A DNA stretch of 50,921 nucleotides from Candidatus Poribacteria bacterium (GTDB taxonomy: Bacteria > Poribacteria > WGA-4E > WGA-3G). Positions 31,027 through 40,441 of this stretch are shown in pieces (position 1 is the first letter of the stretch; every line of letters starts with the position of its first letter). Both the position numbers and the translations under genes were made by a program. The notes under the pieces were generated by a model. The model was not told the DNA's origin. It did no database searches and was given only the letters and a program-made list of their open reading frames with translations. Location of the stretch: positions 1 to 50,921 of the forward strand of contig JAPOZO010000068.1 in the NCBI GenBank assembly GCA_026706025.1, in the 5' to 3' direction.

Positions 31027-31704
31027 ATGAGTTATCAAACAGTCGAGTCAAAGTTTATCGCAACGCCAGAAAAAGGCGAAGTCTCCTCAATACTAATGCG
31101 TCCAGACGACGCGAAATGGCTGCTTGTGCTCGGACACGGGTCAGGTACAAACATGCGTAGTGCAACCCTCCAAACAATCGCAGAACGGTTAGCAGATATA
31201 AGTATTGCAACGTTCCGTTACCAGTTCCCTTATATGGAACGTGGTGGCGGCGGTAGGGAATCGGAGGCAGTCGCCCTCCAAACCGTCCGATCCGCTGCCA
31301 ATGCTGCACATGAAGCCGCAAGCGATTTATCCATCCTCGTCGGTGGACACTCCTATAGCGGGCGCATGTCCTCAATGTCCGCAGCGAAGGAACCTATTGA
31401 ACACGTCAAAGGTCTCGTGTTTTTCGCATTCCCACTGCATCCGTCTGGCAGAGAAGGCACGGAGCGCGCCGAGCACCTCGCTGATGTCACAATTCCGATG
31501 CTGTTCCTCTCTGGCACCCGTGATAAATTGGCAGTCCTCGAACTATTAGAGCCTGTCTGCGAAAAACTTGGCGACAAGGCAACCTTACATCTGCTGGACA
31601 CAGCGGACCATGGATTCAAGGTCCTCAAACGCCGTAAAACGGAAGAAGATGTTTTCGTTGAGATGGCGCGAGTTCTCAACGAATGGACTGAAACACTGAA
31701 TTGA
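31027..31704 (+). CDS. Alpha/beta hydrolase (KANL3/Tex30 or dienelactone-hydrolase-like)
   Basis: A 225-residue cytosolic alpha/beta hydrolase. The oxyanion region is LVLGHGSGTNM, the nucleophile elbow is GGHSYSGRM (Ser in GxSxG), the acid is the Asp of LSGTRDKLA and the base is the His of TADHGF. This matches the KANL3/Tex30-like group of small serine hydrolases whose substrates are mostly unknown. ATG 31027 is chosen because AGAGGAA lies just upstream; a TTG 30 bases earlier is in frame. It is followed by a clear terminator. Confidence 0.85.
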   Translation: MSYQTVESKFIATPEKGEVSSILMRPDDAKWLLVLGHGSGTNMRSATLQTIAERLADISIATFRYQFPYMERGGGGRESEAVALQTVRSAANAAHEAASDLSILVGGHSYSGRMSSMSAAKEPIEHVKGLVFFAFPLHPSGREGTERAEHLADVTIPMLFLSGTRDKLAVLELLEPVCEKLGDKATLHLLDTADHGFKVLKRRKTEEDVFVEMARVLNEWTETLN

Positions 31705-31727
31705 CAAACCTATTATTTAATTTCCTC

Positions 31728-31756
31728 GGCGAGGTTGCTCAACCTCGCCCTTTTTT
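31728..31756 (+). terminator. Rho-independent terminator (palindrome of the GGTT/AACC type)
   Basis: Arms GGCGAGGTT (31728-31736) and AACCTCGCC (31741-31749), loop GCTC, then C and six T residues. The same arms appear in the GGTA-led palindrome at 30939-30964, with a different loop and no T tract. The segment 31757-31914 shows only AT-rich DNA. Confidence 0.85.
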
Positions 31757-31914
31757 ATTCTTTTCCACCGCTTAAGAAAATAAAAAAAATATGTAAAGTT
31801 TTTGGCATTAGGCGTTCCTTTTCTCTTCTGTAAGGGATTTTTCATCCTATTTTGGAACGCACATCCAAGCGACATAATGATCGCAAAGAACCCTTCTCGT
31901 AAGCATCAAGTTTC

Positions 31915-31943
31915 TTGAAATTACACACCAATAATGCTATACT
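31915..31943 (+). promoter_or_regulatory. Promoter for the AlbA_2/ATPase gene
   Basis: TTGAAA (31915-31920), 17-base spacer and TATACT (31938-31943). Transcription would start near 31950, which rules out a start at 31915 and supports ATG 31966. Confidence 0.6.
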
Positions 31944-31965
31944 GTCGGACAATAGGAGAAAAGAT

Positions 31966-33183
31966 ATGTATGACAGTTTGACCGAACTCATAGAGAAAAT
32001 ACATCTTGGCGAAGATGCAACGATTGAATTCAAAAGAGAGTTGCCGCTTAGAAGTAGTCTTGCCGACGAAGTCGCCGCCTTTGCGAACGCAAGAGGTGGC
32101 GTGATATTGATCGGCGTTGACGACAATGGGGAAATCGTTGGAGTTGACCGACAAAAACTGGATGCAGCAGAAAAAACAGTCGTCGAAATATGTCAGGACA
32201 GTATTGATCCAATCGTTCTCATTTTTACAGAAAAACTACGGATTGATGACAAAAACCTGTTAAAAATTGAGGTGCCGAGAAGTCTTTTTGTTCATAAAAC
32301 CTCTAACGGCTACTTTATTCGTCAAGGCAGTAGCAAAAGAGAGATGCCCACCGAGCAGTTAGCGCGGTTGTTCCAAACCCGCTCACAAGCACGTATCATC
32401 GCTTTTGACGAACAGTTCGTACCAAATACGGATAAAGACACACTCAGACAAAACCTCTATCAGCGATTTATCACAGAAGGTGCTACAGATGATGAGATAG
32501 AGGATTTACTTCTTAAAAGGCATTTGCTCGTCAAGGAGGGTAATCAGAACCGCGCTTCTGTGGCCGGTGTATTGATGTGTCACGAGAAACCCGATGACTA
32601 CCTTTACAATAGCTTCATTCAAGCCGTTTTTTATCTTAGCAAGGAAAAGGATGCAGACCACCAACTTGATGCGCAGGACTTTAAGGGACCACTTGACCAA
32701 CAGATCATACACACCATGAGATTTGTTAAAAGATACAACGCCGTCGCAGCGCGGAAGGACATTGGCAGAATAGATTACCCTGAATATAGCATGCGCGCCG
32801 TATTCGAGGCGATAGTCAATGCGGTTGTGCATAGAGATTATTCAAAAACAGGCTCAAAAATACGGCTGTTTATGTTTGACGATCGGTTGGAACTTTATTC
32901 GCCGGGGGCATTAGCAAACACTGTGACGGTGGATAATCTGCGTTACAGCCAAGCCACGCGTAATGAACTGCTCGCGCGATTGCTTTCCGAAATCACATTA
33001 GACGATGAGATGGGTAGGCAGGTGAGTCGGCGACACTTTTTAGAACGTCGAGGAGAAGGTGTCGGTATCATCTTGAACGAGAGCGAGGCATTGAGCGGGA
33101 AGACCCCTGAATATGAAATGTTTGACGAAGAATTGCGTTTGACGATCTTCGCAGCAGAACCACCACCAGTAACGAAAGAATAG
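31966..33183 (+). CDS. AlbA_2-domain and GHKL-type ATP-binding protein (putative transcriptional regulator)
   Basis: A 405-residue cytosolic protein. The N-terminal AlbA_2/Schlafen-like domain shows EDATIEFKRELP and VAAFANARGGVILIGVDDNGEIVGV, with IRQGSSKREMP closing the domain near residue 130. The C-terminal part has the GHKL-type fold often called HATPase_c_4: FEAIVNAVVHRDYS, IRLFMFDDRLELYSPGAL and RRGEGVGIILNES. Proteins of this layout are annotated as DNA- or RNA-binding regulators; their real activity is poorly known, and some relatives occur in defence islands. There is no evidence for such an island here. ATG 31966 follows AGGAG and lies just downstream of a promoter. The next gene starts 7 bases after the stop. 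Confidence 0.85.
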   Translation: MYDSLTELIEKIHLGEDATIEFKRELPLRSSLADEVAAFANARGGVILIGVDDNGEIVGVDRQKLDAAEKTVVEICQDSIDPIVLIFTEKLRIDDKNLLKIEVPRSLFVHKTSNGYFIRQGSSKREMPTEQLARLFQTRSQARIIAFDEQFVPNTDKDTLRQNLYQRFITEGATDDEIEDLLLKRHLLVKEGNQNRASVAGVLMCHEKPDDYLYNSFIQAVFYLSKEKDADHQLDAQDFKGPLDQQIIHTMRFVKRYNAVAARKDIGRIDYPEYSMRAVFEAIVNAVVHRDYSKTGSKIRLFMFDDRLELYSPGALANTVTVDNLRYSQATRNELLARLLSEITLDDEMGRQVSRRHFLERRGEGVGIILNESEALSGKTPEYEMFDEELRLTIFAAEPPPVTKE

Positions 33184-33190
33184 AAAATCA

Positions 33191-34333
33191 ATGCTTACAG
33201 ATTCGTTCAAAATCACAGCCATTGAAAGCCAACTCTATGAATGGGACAAACCGCCTATCTGGAACGGCATGCATGTCTATGATAAAGGCAGGCTCCATCT
33301 GGTGAAGGTAACCGCCAAAAGTGGGACAGAAGCGCACGTCGGATACGGTTTTAATGGCGGCACCGCTGCAACCCGTCCACTCTCCATATTCCCAAAGTTT
33401 GTAGACCTGTTCCGCCCTGCCTTGATTGGTCACGATGTAACGGATACTGCCTATGTCTCACGATTAGCTGAGAACTACAAAATCTACGGACCCGGTGGGT
33501 ATCACACACAGGTACTCGCAGCCATAAACCAAGCGTGCTGGGATGTCCATGGAAAAATAGAAGGGAAATCGGTTCACGCCTTACTCGGTGGCACACAGCA
33601 ACGTATCTGTACCTATATCGCCGGTGGCTACTACGGTAGAGAGAAAGGGTTTGATGAACTCCGTGAAGAGATGTCGCGGAATATAAATGCGTTCAACGCT
33701 ACCGCGGTTAAGATGAAGATTGGCGACCCCGATGCAGGGATTAAAACGGACATCAAACGGATTGAAGTGGTTCGTGAAACAGTCGGCTCCGGTATTACCG
33801 TGATGGTGGACGCAAATTGTGCCTTGTCCATTGAAGAAGCGCGTGCGTTTCTGCCCGCGCTGCAGGCAAACAAAATCTTCTGGTTTGAAGAGCCAATTCA
33901 TAGCCACGATTACCGCGGACATAAGGCATTACGGGCAACAGCACAAGATTACGGTATACGAATCGCCACCGGCGAAAACGGATACGGATTACACTATTTC
34001 CAAACACTGATTGATTACGACGGCGCGGATGTATTCAATCTGGATGTCGCTATCCTCCCCGGCTATGACCCAGCGATGCAGGTCGTCGAAGAAGCGTCGG
34101 GAGCCGAAAAATTGATTGCCCCACACGGTGCGCAAGAATTGCAAATCCATATCGCTGCAAGTCGGGACAACGGTCTGATGTTAGAATACTATCCACCGGT
34201 TGTTGATCCGTTGCGCGGTGAAATGTTTCTCCCGCAGATGGTTTTAGATGCTGATGGATATGTTACAGTTCCGCCTCGGCCCGGCATCGGTTTTGAGCCG
34301 AATTGGGAACTGTTGAAGCATCATCGGGTTTAA
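33191..34333 (+). CDS. Enolase-superfamily enzyme (mandelate racemase/muconate lactonizing family)
   Basis: A 380-residue cytosolic enzyme of the mandelate racemase group, which abstracts the alpha proton of a carboxylate bound to Mg2+ and commonly dehydrates acid sugars. Visible: the lid GYGFNGGTAA, ALLGG, the KxK motif VKMKIG, metal ligands MVDAN, WFEEPI and ATGEN, and APHGAQELQIH, where the histidine is the likely second base. The carboxylate substrate cannot be read. It follows the regulator-like gene after 7 bases and has only a weak ribosome site, suggesting translational coupling. The LarA/TRAP genes downstream on the other strand also deal with hydroxy or sugar acids. Confidence 0.88.
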   Translation: MLTDSFKITAIESQLYEWDKPPIWNGMHVYDKGRLHLVKVTAKSGTEAHVGYGFNGGTAATRPLSIFPKFVDLFRPALIGHDVTDTAYVSRLAENYKIYGPGGYHTQVLAAINQACWDVHGKIEGKSVHALLGGTQQRICTYIAGGYYGREKGFDELREEMSRNINAFNATAVKMKIGDPDAGIKTDIKRIEVVRETVGSGITVMVDANCALSIEEARAFLPALQANKIFWFEEPIHSHDYRGHKALRATAQDYGIRIATGENGYGLHYFQTLIDYDGADVFNLDVAILPGYDPAMQVVEEASGAEKLIAPHGAQELQIHIAASRDNGLMLEYYPPVVDPLRGEMFLPQMVLDADGYVTVPPRPGIGFEPNWELLKHHRV

Positions 34334-34419
34334 GTGCACTGTTATAGGCATATTTACAGATCAGCGATCAAAAAAGCACTCACCAAAGTTAGAAACCTTA
34401 ACACGAGAAAAAAGAAGAG

Positions 34420-35706
34420 TTAGAGAAGTGGTGCTGATGTTTTTCCAAAGACTCGCGGGAGCCAGAGACTCAACTCCGGCACATACGTCACCAAAACAAG
34501 TGCTACCAGTAGCAGCGCGATAAATAAGAGGACAGAACGGTAGAGCAGCACGACAGACCGATCAAATTTCATGCTGGAAATGAACAGATTCATGCCAACA
34601 GGCGGGGTCAAATACCCAATTTCGAGGTTGGTTAAGACGATGATCCCGAGATGCGCCTTATCAATCCCGAATTGCTCAGCAATAGGAAGCAGCAACGGCA
34701 CCACGATAATTATCGCCGAAAAGATGTCCATCAGACACCCAATGATGAGCAAGAAGACGTTGAGTCCGATGAGTGTAATGACACGACTTTCTGTTGTTGA
34801 TTGAATCCAGTCGAGGACGGCTGTCGGTACATCAAGCGTGATGAGATAGTTTGTCAACCCTAAGGCGATACCCAAAATAATAAGGATTGCACCAACAAGT
34901 AAGGTGCTCTCCTTGACGATACGCGGTAACACTCTCAACGAAATAGAACGGTGGATGCCCATTTCTACGATACAGGCATAGATGGCTGTTAGTGCAGCCG
35001 CCTCGTCCAATGTAACGATACCCGATAAAATACCACCCAACACAATAAACGGCAGCAGGAGTTCCCACTTCGCTTCCCAGAGTGTTCTTAGGAAAACCGT
35101 CAAATCAAACGGTGTTGTCTCACTCTTCTTGATAACACTCCATCCACAGCAATAGAAACTCAGAACACCGAGAATCAGGAGACCGGGAATAATCCCCGCG
35201 AGGAACATCCTGTCAATAGGAACCTGGGCGATAATCGCGTAGAGGATGAGCGGAACGCTCGGGGGAAAGAGCAGCCCGATACTTCCAGAAGCCGTTATCA
35301 AGCCGAGAGAAAATTTTTCGTTATAGGTTTGCCGCAGGATCGGATAGACCAATCCACCGAGGGCAATAATCGTTACGCCGGACGCGCCTGTGAAAGTAGT
35401 AAAGAAAGCACACGTACCGAGAACGACGACAGCAATACCGCCCGGTAACCAGCCAACACTCGCACGCGCGAACGCAACCAACCGTTGCGGTGCCTTCCCT
35501 TCAGCGATAATGTATCCTGCAAAGGTGAAAAGTGGGATAATGAGGATTGTCGAATTCCGGGTGAGCCGGTTGAAATCAATCAGGATTGTCGCAATCGGTT
35601 CGCCTGCCATGGCATATCCAATAATCGAGGCACCACCGAGTAAAACGAAAAGCGCGCCACCGAGGAGTGCGAAACCTATCAAACCGATGCCAATTATGAG
35701 TCCCAT
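34420..35706 (-). CDS. dctM: TRAP transporter large permease
   Basis: A 428-residue, very hydrophobic inner-membrane protein of the DctM family, the transport-carrying subunit of tripartite ATP-independent periplasmic transporters. Characteristic segments: IIPLFTFAGYIIAEGKAPQRLVAFA, FTTFTGASGVTIIALGGLVYP, SLGLITASGSIGLLFPPSVPLILYAIIA and LTNLEIGYLTPPVGMNLFI. It imports organic acids such as C4-dicarboxylates or sugar acids by sodium symport. Its ATG overlaps the dctQ stop by one base (TGATG). No DctP binding-protein gene is present in the operon. Confidence 0.94.
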   Translation of the reverse strand: MGLIIGIGLIGFALLGGALFVLLGGASIIGYAMAGEPIATILIDFNRLTRNSTILIIPLFTFAGYIIAEGKAPQRLVAFARASVGWLPGGIAVVVLGTCAFFTTFTGASGVTIIALGGLVYPILRQTYNEKFSLGLITASGSIGLLFPPSVPLILYAIIAQVPIDRMFLAGIIPGLLILGVLSFYCCGWSVIKKSETTPFDLTVFLRTLWEAKWELLLPFIVLGGILSGIVTLDEAAALTAIYACIVEMGIHRSISLRVLPRIVKESTLLVGAILIILGIALGLTNYLITLDVPTAVLDWIQSTTESRVITLIGLNVFLLIIGCLMDIFSAIIIVVPLLLPIAEQFGIDKAHLGIIVLTNLEIGYLTPPVGMNLFISSMKFDRSVVLLYRSVLLFIALLLVALVLVTYVPELSLWLPRVFGKTSAPLL

Positions 35707-36245
35707 CAGTCAGGTTCCCCCTCGATAGCATCTGGCGTATCCGCACTCCCTGTTAGATGGATGCCAATCTGGAGTACCACATGAACACCAATGAGAACAA
35801 AACCGTACGGAATAATAGTTTTCGCCCACCACAACGGGACACTGCCAATTAATACAGCCTCGCTTGACTGTTCATCTCCAAGAAAGAGAAAACCGTAATA
35901 CGCTAAAATCCCGACAACGACCAAGGCGATACAGTCAATAACGAGATGGGTCCAACGCGTGACGCTTCTCGGCAGAATCCGACTCAGTACATCAATACTG
36001 ATATGTCGTCTCTCACAGGTAGCGAGCGCGGCACCGAAGAAGCAGAGCCAGAGCGTCAAGTGTTGCAGCATTATATCGCTCCACAACAGACTGGTGCTGA
36101 ACACGTAACGCAGGACAATTTTGAGTATCGCAAGCCCGAGCATCATGGCGACAATGAGACACAACGCGCCGGTCTCGACTTTACCGAGGAAAGTATTAGC
36201 GTTTTGCAGGAAAGCATTACCCGTACTTTCTTTTCGTATCGGCAT
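35706..36245 (-). CDS. dctQ: TRAP transporter small permease
   Basis: A 179-residue inner-membrane protein with four hydrophobic segments, of the DctQ family. Typical features are LAILKIVLRYVFSTSLLWSDIM, LWLCFFGAALATCERRHISIDVLSRILP and LVVVGILAYYGFLFLG. It partners with DctM. Its ATG directly abuts the TAG stop of the preceding larA-like gene, and the ribosome site GGAGAA lies within the end of that gene. It is therefore part of the same transcript as the two LarA homologues. Confidence 0.9.
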   Translation of the reverse strand: MPIRKESTGNAFLQNANTFLGKVETGALCLIVAMMLGLAILKIVLRYVFSTSLLWSDIMLQHLTLWLCFFGAALATCERRHISIDVLSRILPRSVTRWTHLVIDCIALVVVGILAYYGFLFLGDEQSSEAVLIGSVPLWWAKTIIPYGFVLIGVHVVLQIGIHLTGSADTPDAIEGEPD

Positions 36246-37505
36246 CTATTTCTCCGGGGCTAACACCTGAATTCCAGCGGAAGGTAGAACAGCGACTTTC
36301 GCCTGAGATGGCAGTCTCTCGGCGAACAGCGCGATCAACTGATCAAGATCTCTAAAGAGGAGGTCCCCCGGATGTTTTTTGTAAAAATCATCGACTAAAA
36401 AGTGTTCTGACCAGACGTGCAGTTGGTCTTGCGTTCCGAGTTGTGCGGGTGGGAGTTCAGATTGCGCCCGCTCCGCCCGCTGTTGTAAGAAGCGTGCGAA
36501 ATCAATCTCCTCAAACAGTCCATGGTAGCAGATACCGTCTGATGCGGGGTTGAGTGCCATTTTATACGCTTTTTCAAAATAACGCGTCGCCCACAACGCT
36601 TTACCCGTTTGGATCGGATCGCTGTCAAGTGGGTAGCAGTTGAGTACAACTAAATCGGTCTCTTTTCGACTCGCTTCCGGTATCTCTGTGCCGTAAGTGT
36701 CTAAAGCGAAGTGCGCCCCTTTACGGTGCGCCTGCACAAAATCACCTACGAACAGTCCACAGATTTCACGGCGGCTGTTGAGTACCGTGTTGACAATCAC
36801 ATCAAGCCCGAGGACACCCGCTACTTCCTCAGCGAAATCTCGATGATCCGGTTCACTCCCCTTTCTTTCAATAACGGCGTGTCCGCGTCCGGGTGAGAAC
36901 GTATGGAAATAAAACATTGTGGCGAAACCTGCGATTCCCGGCACGACCAATTTCGCGCCGCCACCGAAACCGACGGATCCGTGTGGATAAATACCACCAA
37001 GACAGATTTTGAAATCCGCATCCGCAATGACACGATTGAGATAGATAGGCATCCCGTTACTAAGATTTCCCAGCGCACGCAGATCGCCGCTCATGAAATC
37101 GTGACTCGTTGCTTCATATTCAGCGGCGACAGTCGCACCAATCTTCTTCGCAACCTCTTCATCAGTGAGAGGTCGGTGAGAACCACCACCGACAACGAAT
37201 CGGATTGCGGACTTCGGGACACCTGCTGTGGCTAACTCACGCAGAAGCATAGGGATAACCTTCGCTGCAGGTGTCGGACGGCTCAAGTCATCAACGACGA
37301 TAGCAGCACTCTTTTTCCCTTTCGCGAGTTCCGATATACGAGGTGTGCCGATCGGTTCAGCAAATGCCTGTTCAATTTGTGTATCCGAAAGCACGGGCGC
37401 GTCTTTGGGGCCGAGTACCTCCACCTCCCAACCGGTCGGAAAATTCAAAGTCAGTTCTTCATCTCCATACCAAGCACTGGAGTAGACTGTAGCAGTGTTA
37501 TTCAT
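36246..37505 (-). CDS. LarA-domain protein (nickel-dependent lactate racemase family), copy 1
   Basis: A 419-residue member of the LarA/DUF2088 family, which racemises or epimerises 2-hydroxy acids with the nickel-pincer nucleotide cofactor. Recognisable features are VDDLSRPTPAAKVIP, VVGGGSHRPLTDEE (cofactor-region histidine) and CLGGIYPHGSVGFGGGAKLVVPG, whose Lys is the expected cofactor attachment site. LarB, LarC and LarE, which build the cofactor, are not in the window. It is a close tandem copy of the gene at 37534-38802, starts 28 bases after it and has AGAGGA upstream. The substrate may be the acid imported by the adjoining TRAP permeases (inference). Confidence 0.88.
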   Translation of the reverse strand: MNNTATVYSSAWYGDEELTLNFPTGWEVEVLGPKDAPVLSDTQIEQAFAEPIGTPRISELAKGKKSAAIVVDDLSRPTPAAKVIPMLLRELATAGVPKSAIRFVVGGGSHRPLTDEEVAKKIGATVAAEYEATSHDFMSGDLRALGNLSNGMPIYLNRVIADADFKICLGGIYPHGSVGFGGGAKLVVPGIAGFATMFYFHTFSPGRGHAVIERKGSEPDHRDFAEEVAGVLGLDVIVNTVLNSRREICGLFVGDFVQAHRKGAHFALDTYGTEIPEASRKETDLVVLNCYPLDSDPIQTGKALWATRYFEKAYKMALNPASDGICYHGLFEEIDFARFLQQRAERAQSELPPAQLGTQDQLHVWSEHFLVDDFYKKHPGDLLFRDLDQLIALFAERLPSQAKVAVLPSAGIQVLAPEK

Positions 37506-37533
37506 AATCGTCCTCTATCTTATAGAAAGGTTT

Positions 37534-38802
37534 TTAACCCCGATGTTGTTCCCCTAATATCTGAATTCCGGCTGCTGGCAGAACACCGACGCGTGCGTGT
37601 TTTGGAAGTTTCTCTGCAAAGAGCTGAATCACTTGTTCAAGGTTGCGAAAGAGGCGTGCAGCTGGGTATTCTTTGTAGAATTCATCTGCGCCAAAGTACT
37701 CAGACCAGACGTGTAGTTGGTTGCGGGGTCCGATTTGCGGCACTGGTGGTTCCATCGGAATCTGTTCCGCGCGCTGCTGGAGATAGCGCGGATAATCAAG
37801 TCTATCGTACAGACCGTGGTAGCAGCTGCCATCACTGGCAGGATAGAGTGCCAATGTATAGGCGTTCTGAAAATAACTAAAGGCTGCCAGTGCCTTATCC
37901 AGTTGGATTGCATCAGAATCGAGTGGATAGCAGTTCGCCACAATCAAATTAGTCGCTTTTTCACTCGTTTCGGATATCGGTGTACTATAAGTCTCCAAAG
38001 CGAAACGCGCACCCGCACGATGCGCTTTTACAAAGTCCCCTAAGAACACGCCAGAGATCTCACGATGGGTATTCAGCGTCATGTTTACAATGGCATCAAG
38101 TCCAAGAATTTTTGCTGCCAGCTCAGCACAAGCGCGTCGGTCAGGTTCATCGCCTTCTTCCCCCTCAATAATTCCTGGACCGCGGCTTGATGAATAGGTA
38201 TGAAAGTAAAATATTGTCGCGAATCCTGAGACACCAGGTACAATCAACTTTGCCCCCCCAGTAAAACCGACAGAACTGTGCGGATAAATACCACCGACAC
38301 AGATTTTAAAATCCGCATCTGCAACAATACGGTTAATATAGATAGGCATCCCATTATCAAGGCTACCGAGGGCACGTAGATCACCGCTCAGGAAATCATG
38401 GTTCGTCGCTTCATATTCAGCCGCTACATCTGTCCCAATTTTTGTCGCGATCTCTTGATCGGTCAACGGACGGTGGGAGCCGGGCCCAACAACAAATCGG
38501 ATCTCGGATTTCGGGACACCTGCCGATGCCAACTCACGTAGGATAAACGGGATAACTCTCGCGGCAGGGGTCGGACGGCTCAGATCATCAACAACAATAG
38601 CGGCACTCTTTTTCCCCTTCGCGAGTTCTGCTATACGCGGGGTACCAATCGGCTCAGCAAATGCCTTTTCAATTTGCGCATCAGAAAGGGCAGGCGCGTC
38701 TTTCGGACCTAATACCTCAACTTCCCAATCGATCGGAAAATTCAGCGTCAGTTCCTCATCCCCGTACCAAGCACGGGAACGAACTTTAGCTGTGTTGTTC
38801 AT
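37534..38802 (-). CDS. LarA-domain protein (nickel-dependent lactate racemase family), copy 2
   Basis: A 422-residue homologue very similar along its length to the gene at 36246-37505, with VDDLSRPTPAARVIP, VVGPGSHRPLTDQE and CVGGIYPHSSVGFTGGAKLIVPG. The histidine and lysine expected to hold the nickel cofactor are retained, so both copies look active. Differences lie mainly in the C-terminal half (for example SSSRGPGIIEGEEGDEP). AAGGAG precedes the ATG. It begins 16 bases after the pyrG stop, which makes it part of a six-gene minus-strand run. Confidence 0.88.
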   Translation of the reverse strand: MNNTAKVRSRAWYGDEELTLNFPIDWEVEVLGPKDAPALSDAQIEKAFAEPIGTPRIAELAKGKKSAAIVVDDLSRPTPAARVIPFILRELASAGVPKSEIRFVVGPGSHRPLTDQEIATKIGTDVAAEYEATNHDFLSGDLRALGSLDNGMPIYINRIVADADFKICVGGIYPHSSVGFTGGAKLIVPGVSGFATIFYFHTYSSSRGPGIIEGEEGDEPDRRACAELAAKILGLDAIVNMTLNTHREISGVFLGDFVKAHRAGARFALETYSTPISETSEKATNLIVANCYPLDSDAIQLDKALAAFSYFQNAYTLALYPASDGSCYHGLYDRLDYPRYLQQRAEQIPMEPPVPQIGPRNQLHVWSEYFGADEFYKEYPAARLFRNLEQVIQLFAEKLPKHARVGVLPAAGIQILGEQHRG

Positions 38803-38818
38803 TGCTCTTCTTCTCCTT

Positions 38819-40432
38819 TCATATTTTCATTTCGGATTGATAGGAGAGCACCGCTGCGATGAATTCACGAAAAAGCGGATGTGGCGCAAGCGGCTTGGAT
38901 TGAAATTCGGGGTGGAATTGTGAACCTACCATCCATGGATGATCCGTTACCTCAGCGATTTCGACGAGACTTTCGTCCGGCGACAACCCGCTGAAACAGA
39001 GTCCCGCCGATTCTAATTGCGATCGGTATAGGTTATTTAACTCATAGCGATGACGGTGACGCTCCAAAATAATAGGTTGCTGATAAGCGTCATAACTTTT
39101 AGTATTTTCTTTAAGTACACACGGATAATGTCCGAGTCGCATTGTTGCGCCGAGGTCGGCTATTGAACGCTGTTCATGCATTAAATCTATAACCGGATAG
39201 AGTGTATTCTCGTCTACTTCTGTGGTATTTGCATTTTTTAGTTTCGCAACGTGCCGGGCAAACTCAATTACAAGACACTGCATGCCGAGACATAATCCCA
39301 AATACGGGATTTTATTTTCACGGGCGTATCGTGCAGCAACCAACATCCCTTCAATACCGCGATAACCGAACCCACCCGGTACGAGTATCCCATCAGCATT
39401 CTCAAAAACAGCGTCAAGGTTCGGATGTTCCGTGAGCGACTCCGCCTCTATCCACTCAATGTCGACCGAGGTTTCGTTAGCGATTCCACCATGTTTGAGA
39501 GCTTCCTGAACACTGATATAAGCATCGTTGCCGGTCGTGTATTTTCCAACAATCGCAATTCGGGCTTTCCGTTTCGGGTTTTTTAATTTTTCGACCATCG
39601 CGCACCATTCGGCATCCATCGGCGCGCGTGTCTCAAGTCCAAGCCTCTTTAAAACGAGATGTCCCATCCCTTGTCGTTCAAAATTAAGAGGTATTTCATC
39701 AACACACTTTGTGTCCAATCCCTCGAAAATGCATTCTTCAGTAATACCACAAAGAAGGGCAATTTTCCGACGGAAAGCTTCATCCAGCATTTGGCTGGTG
39801 CGACAAAGTAGGACATCTGGCAGTACCCCCAACTCTTGGAGTTTGCGGATGCTATGCTGTGTCGGTTTACTCTTGCTCTCGCCATTGGGTAAGGTATAAA
39901 TGAGTGACACATGGAGGAACATTGTATCCTCGCGTCCGACCTCGACTGCCATTTGTCGGATGGCTTCAACGAAAGGTGGCATTTCAAAATCGCCGATAGT
40001 TCCGCCTATTTCCGTAATAACGATTTCAGCTTCGTTATCCTCACCGATCTGGTAGATGCGTCGCTTGATCTCATCCGTAATGTGCGGAATCAGCTGCACG
40101 GTTTCACCGAGATAGTCGCCCCGTCGTTCCTTCTCAATTACTTCCTTATAGACAGAACCGGTGGTAAAGTTAGAATATTTGTTCAGATCTATACCGAGAA
40201 ACCGCTCATAATTGCCTAAGTCAAGATCGGTTTCCGCACCATCACGGGTGACGAAAACTTCACCATGTTGGAATGGATTCATCACACCCGCATCAACGTT
40301 AAGGTATGGATCAATTTTGACGACAATCACCTTAAACCCGCGATTGATAAGCAACCTGCCGAGAGATGCGGTCGTAATGCCTTTACCGATGCCTGAGATA
40401 ACGCCGCCCGTCACGAAAATGTATTTTGTCAT
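38819..40432 (-). CDS. pyrG: CTP synthase
   Basis: A 537-residue cytosolic enzyme that aminates UTP to CTP using glutamine and ATP. The N-terminal synthetase domain shows FVTGGVISGIGKGITTASLG, KIDPYLNVDAG, GEVFVTRDGAETDLDLGNYERF and VITEIGGTIGDFE. The C-terminal glutaminase has PGGFGYRG, the nucleophile cysteine in LGLCLGMQC and the HPEFQSKP block. GGVISGIGKG is a slight variant of the usual GGVVSxLGKG. AGGATA precedes the ATG. The kdsB gene ends only 9 bases upstream, and its product uses CTP, a common pairing. Confidence 0.97.
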   Translation of the reverse strand: MTKYIFVTGGVISGIGKGITTASLGRLLINRGFKVIVVKIDPYLNVDAGVMNPFQHGEVFVTRDGAETDLDLGNYERFLGIDLNKYSNFTTGSVYKEVIEKERRGDYLGETVQLIPHITDEIKRRIYQIGEDNEAEIVITEIGGTIGDFEMPPFVEAIRQMAVEVGREDTMFLHVSLIYTLPNGESKSKPTQHSIRKLQELGVLPDVLLCRTSQMLDEAFRRKIALLCGITEECIFEGLDTKCVDEIPLNFERQGMGHLVLKRLGLETRAPMDAEWCAMVEKLKNPKRKARIAIVGKYTTGNDAYISVQEALKHGGIANETSVDIEWIEAESLTEHPNLDAVFENADGILVPGGFGYRGIEGMLVAARYARENKIPYLGLCLGMQCLVIEFARHVAKLKNANTTEVDENTLYPVIDLMHEQRSIADLGATMRLGHYPCVLKENTKSYDAYQQPIILERHRHRYELNNLYRSQLESAGLCFSGLSPDESLVEIAEVTDHPWMVGSQFHPEFQSKPLAPHPLFREFIAAVLSYQSEMKI

Positions 40433-40441
40433 GAAAGTATC

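Noticed and set aside
31966-33183. Defence-island membership of the AlbA_2/ATPase gene
   Set aside because: No toxin, nuclease, restriction or integrase gene lies nearby; the neighbours are metabolic. The domain layout alone is not enough.
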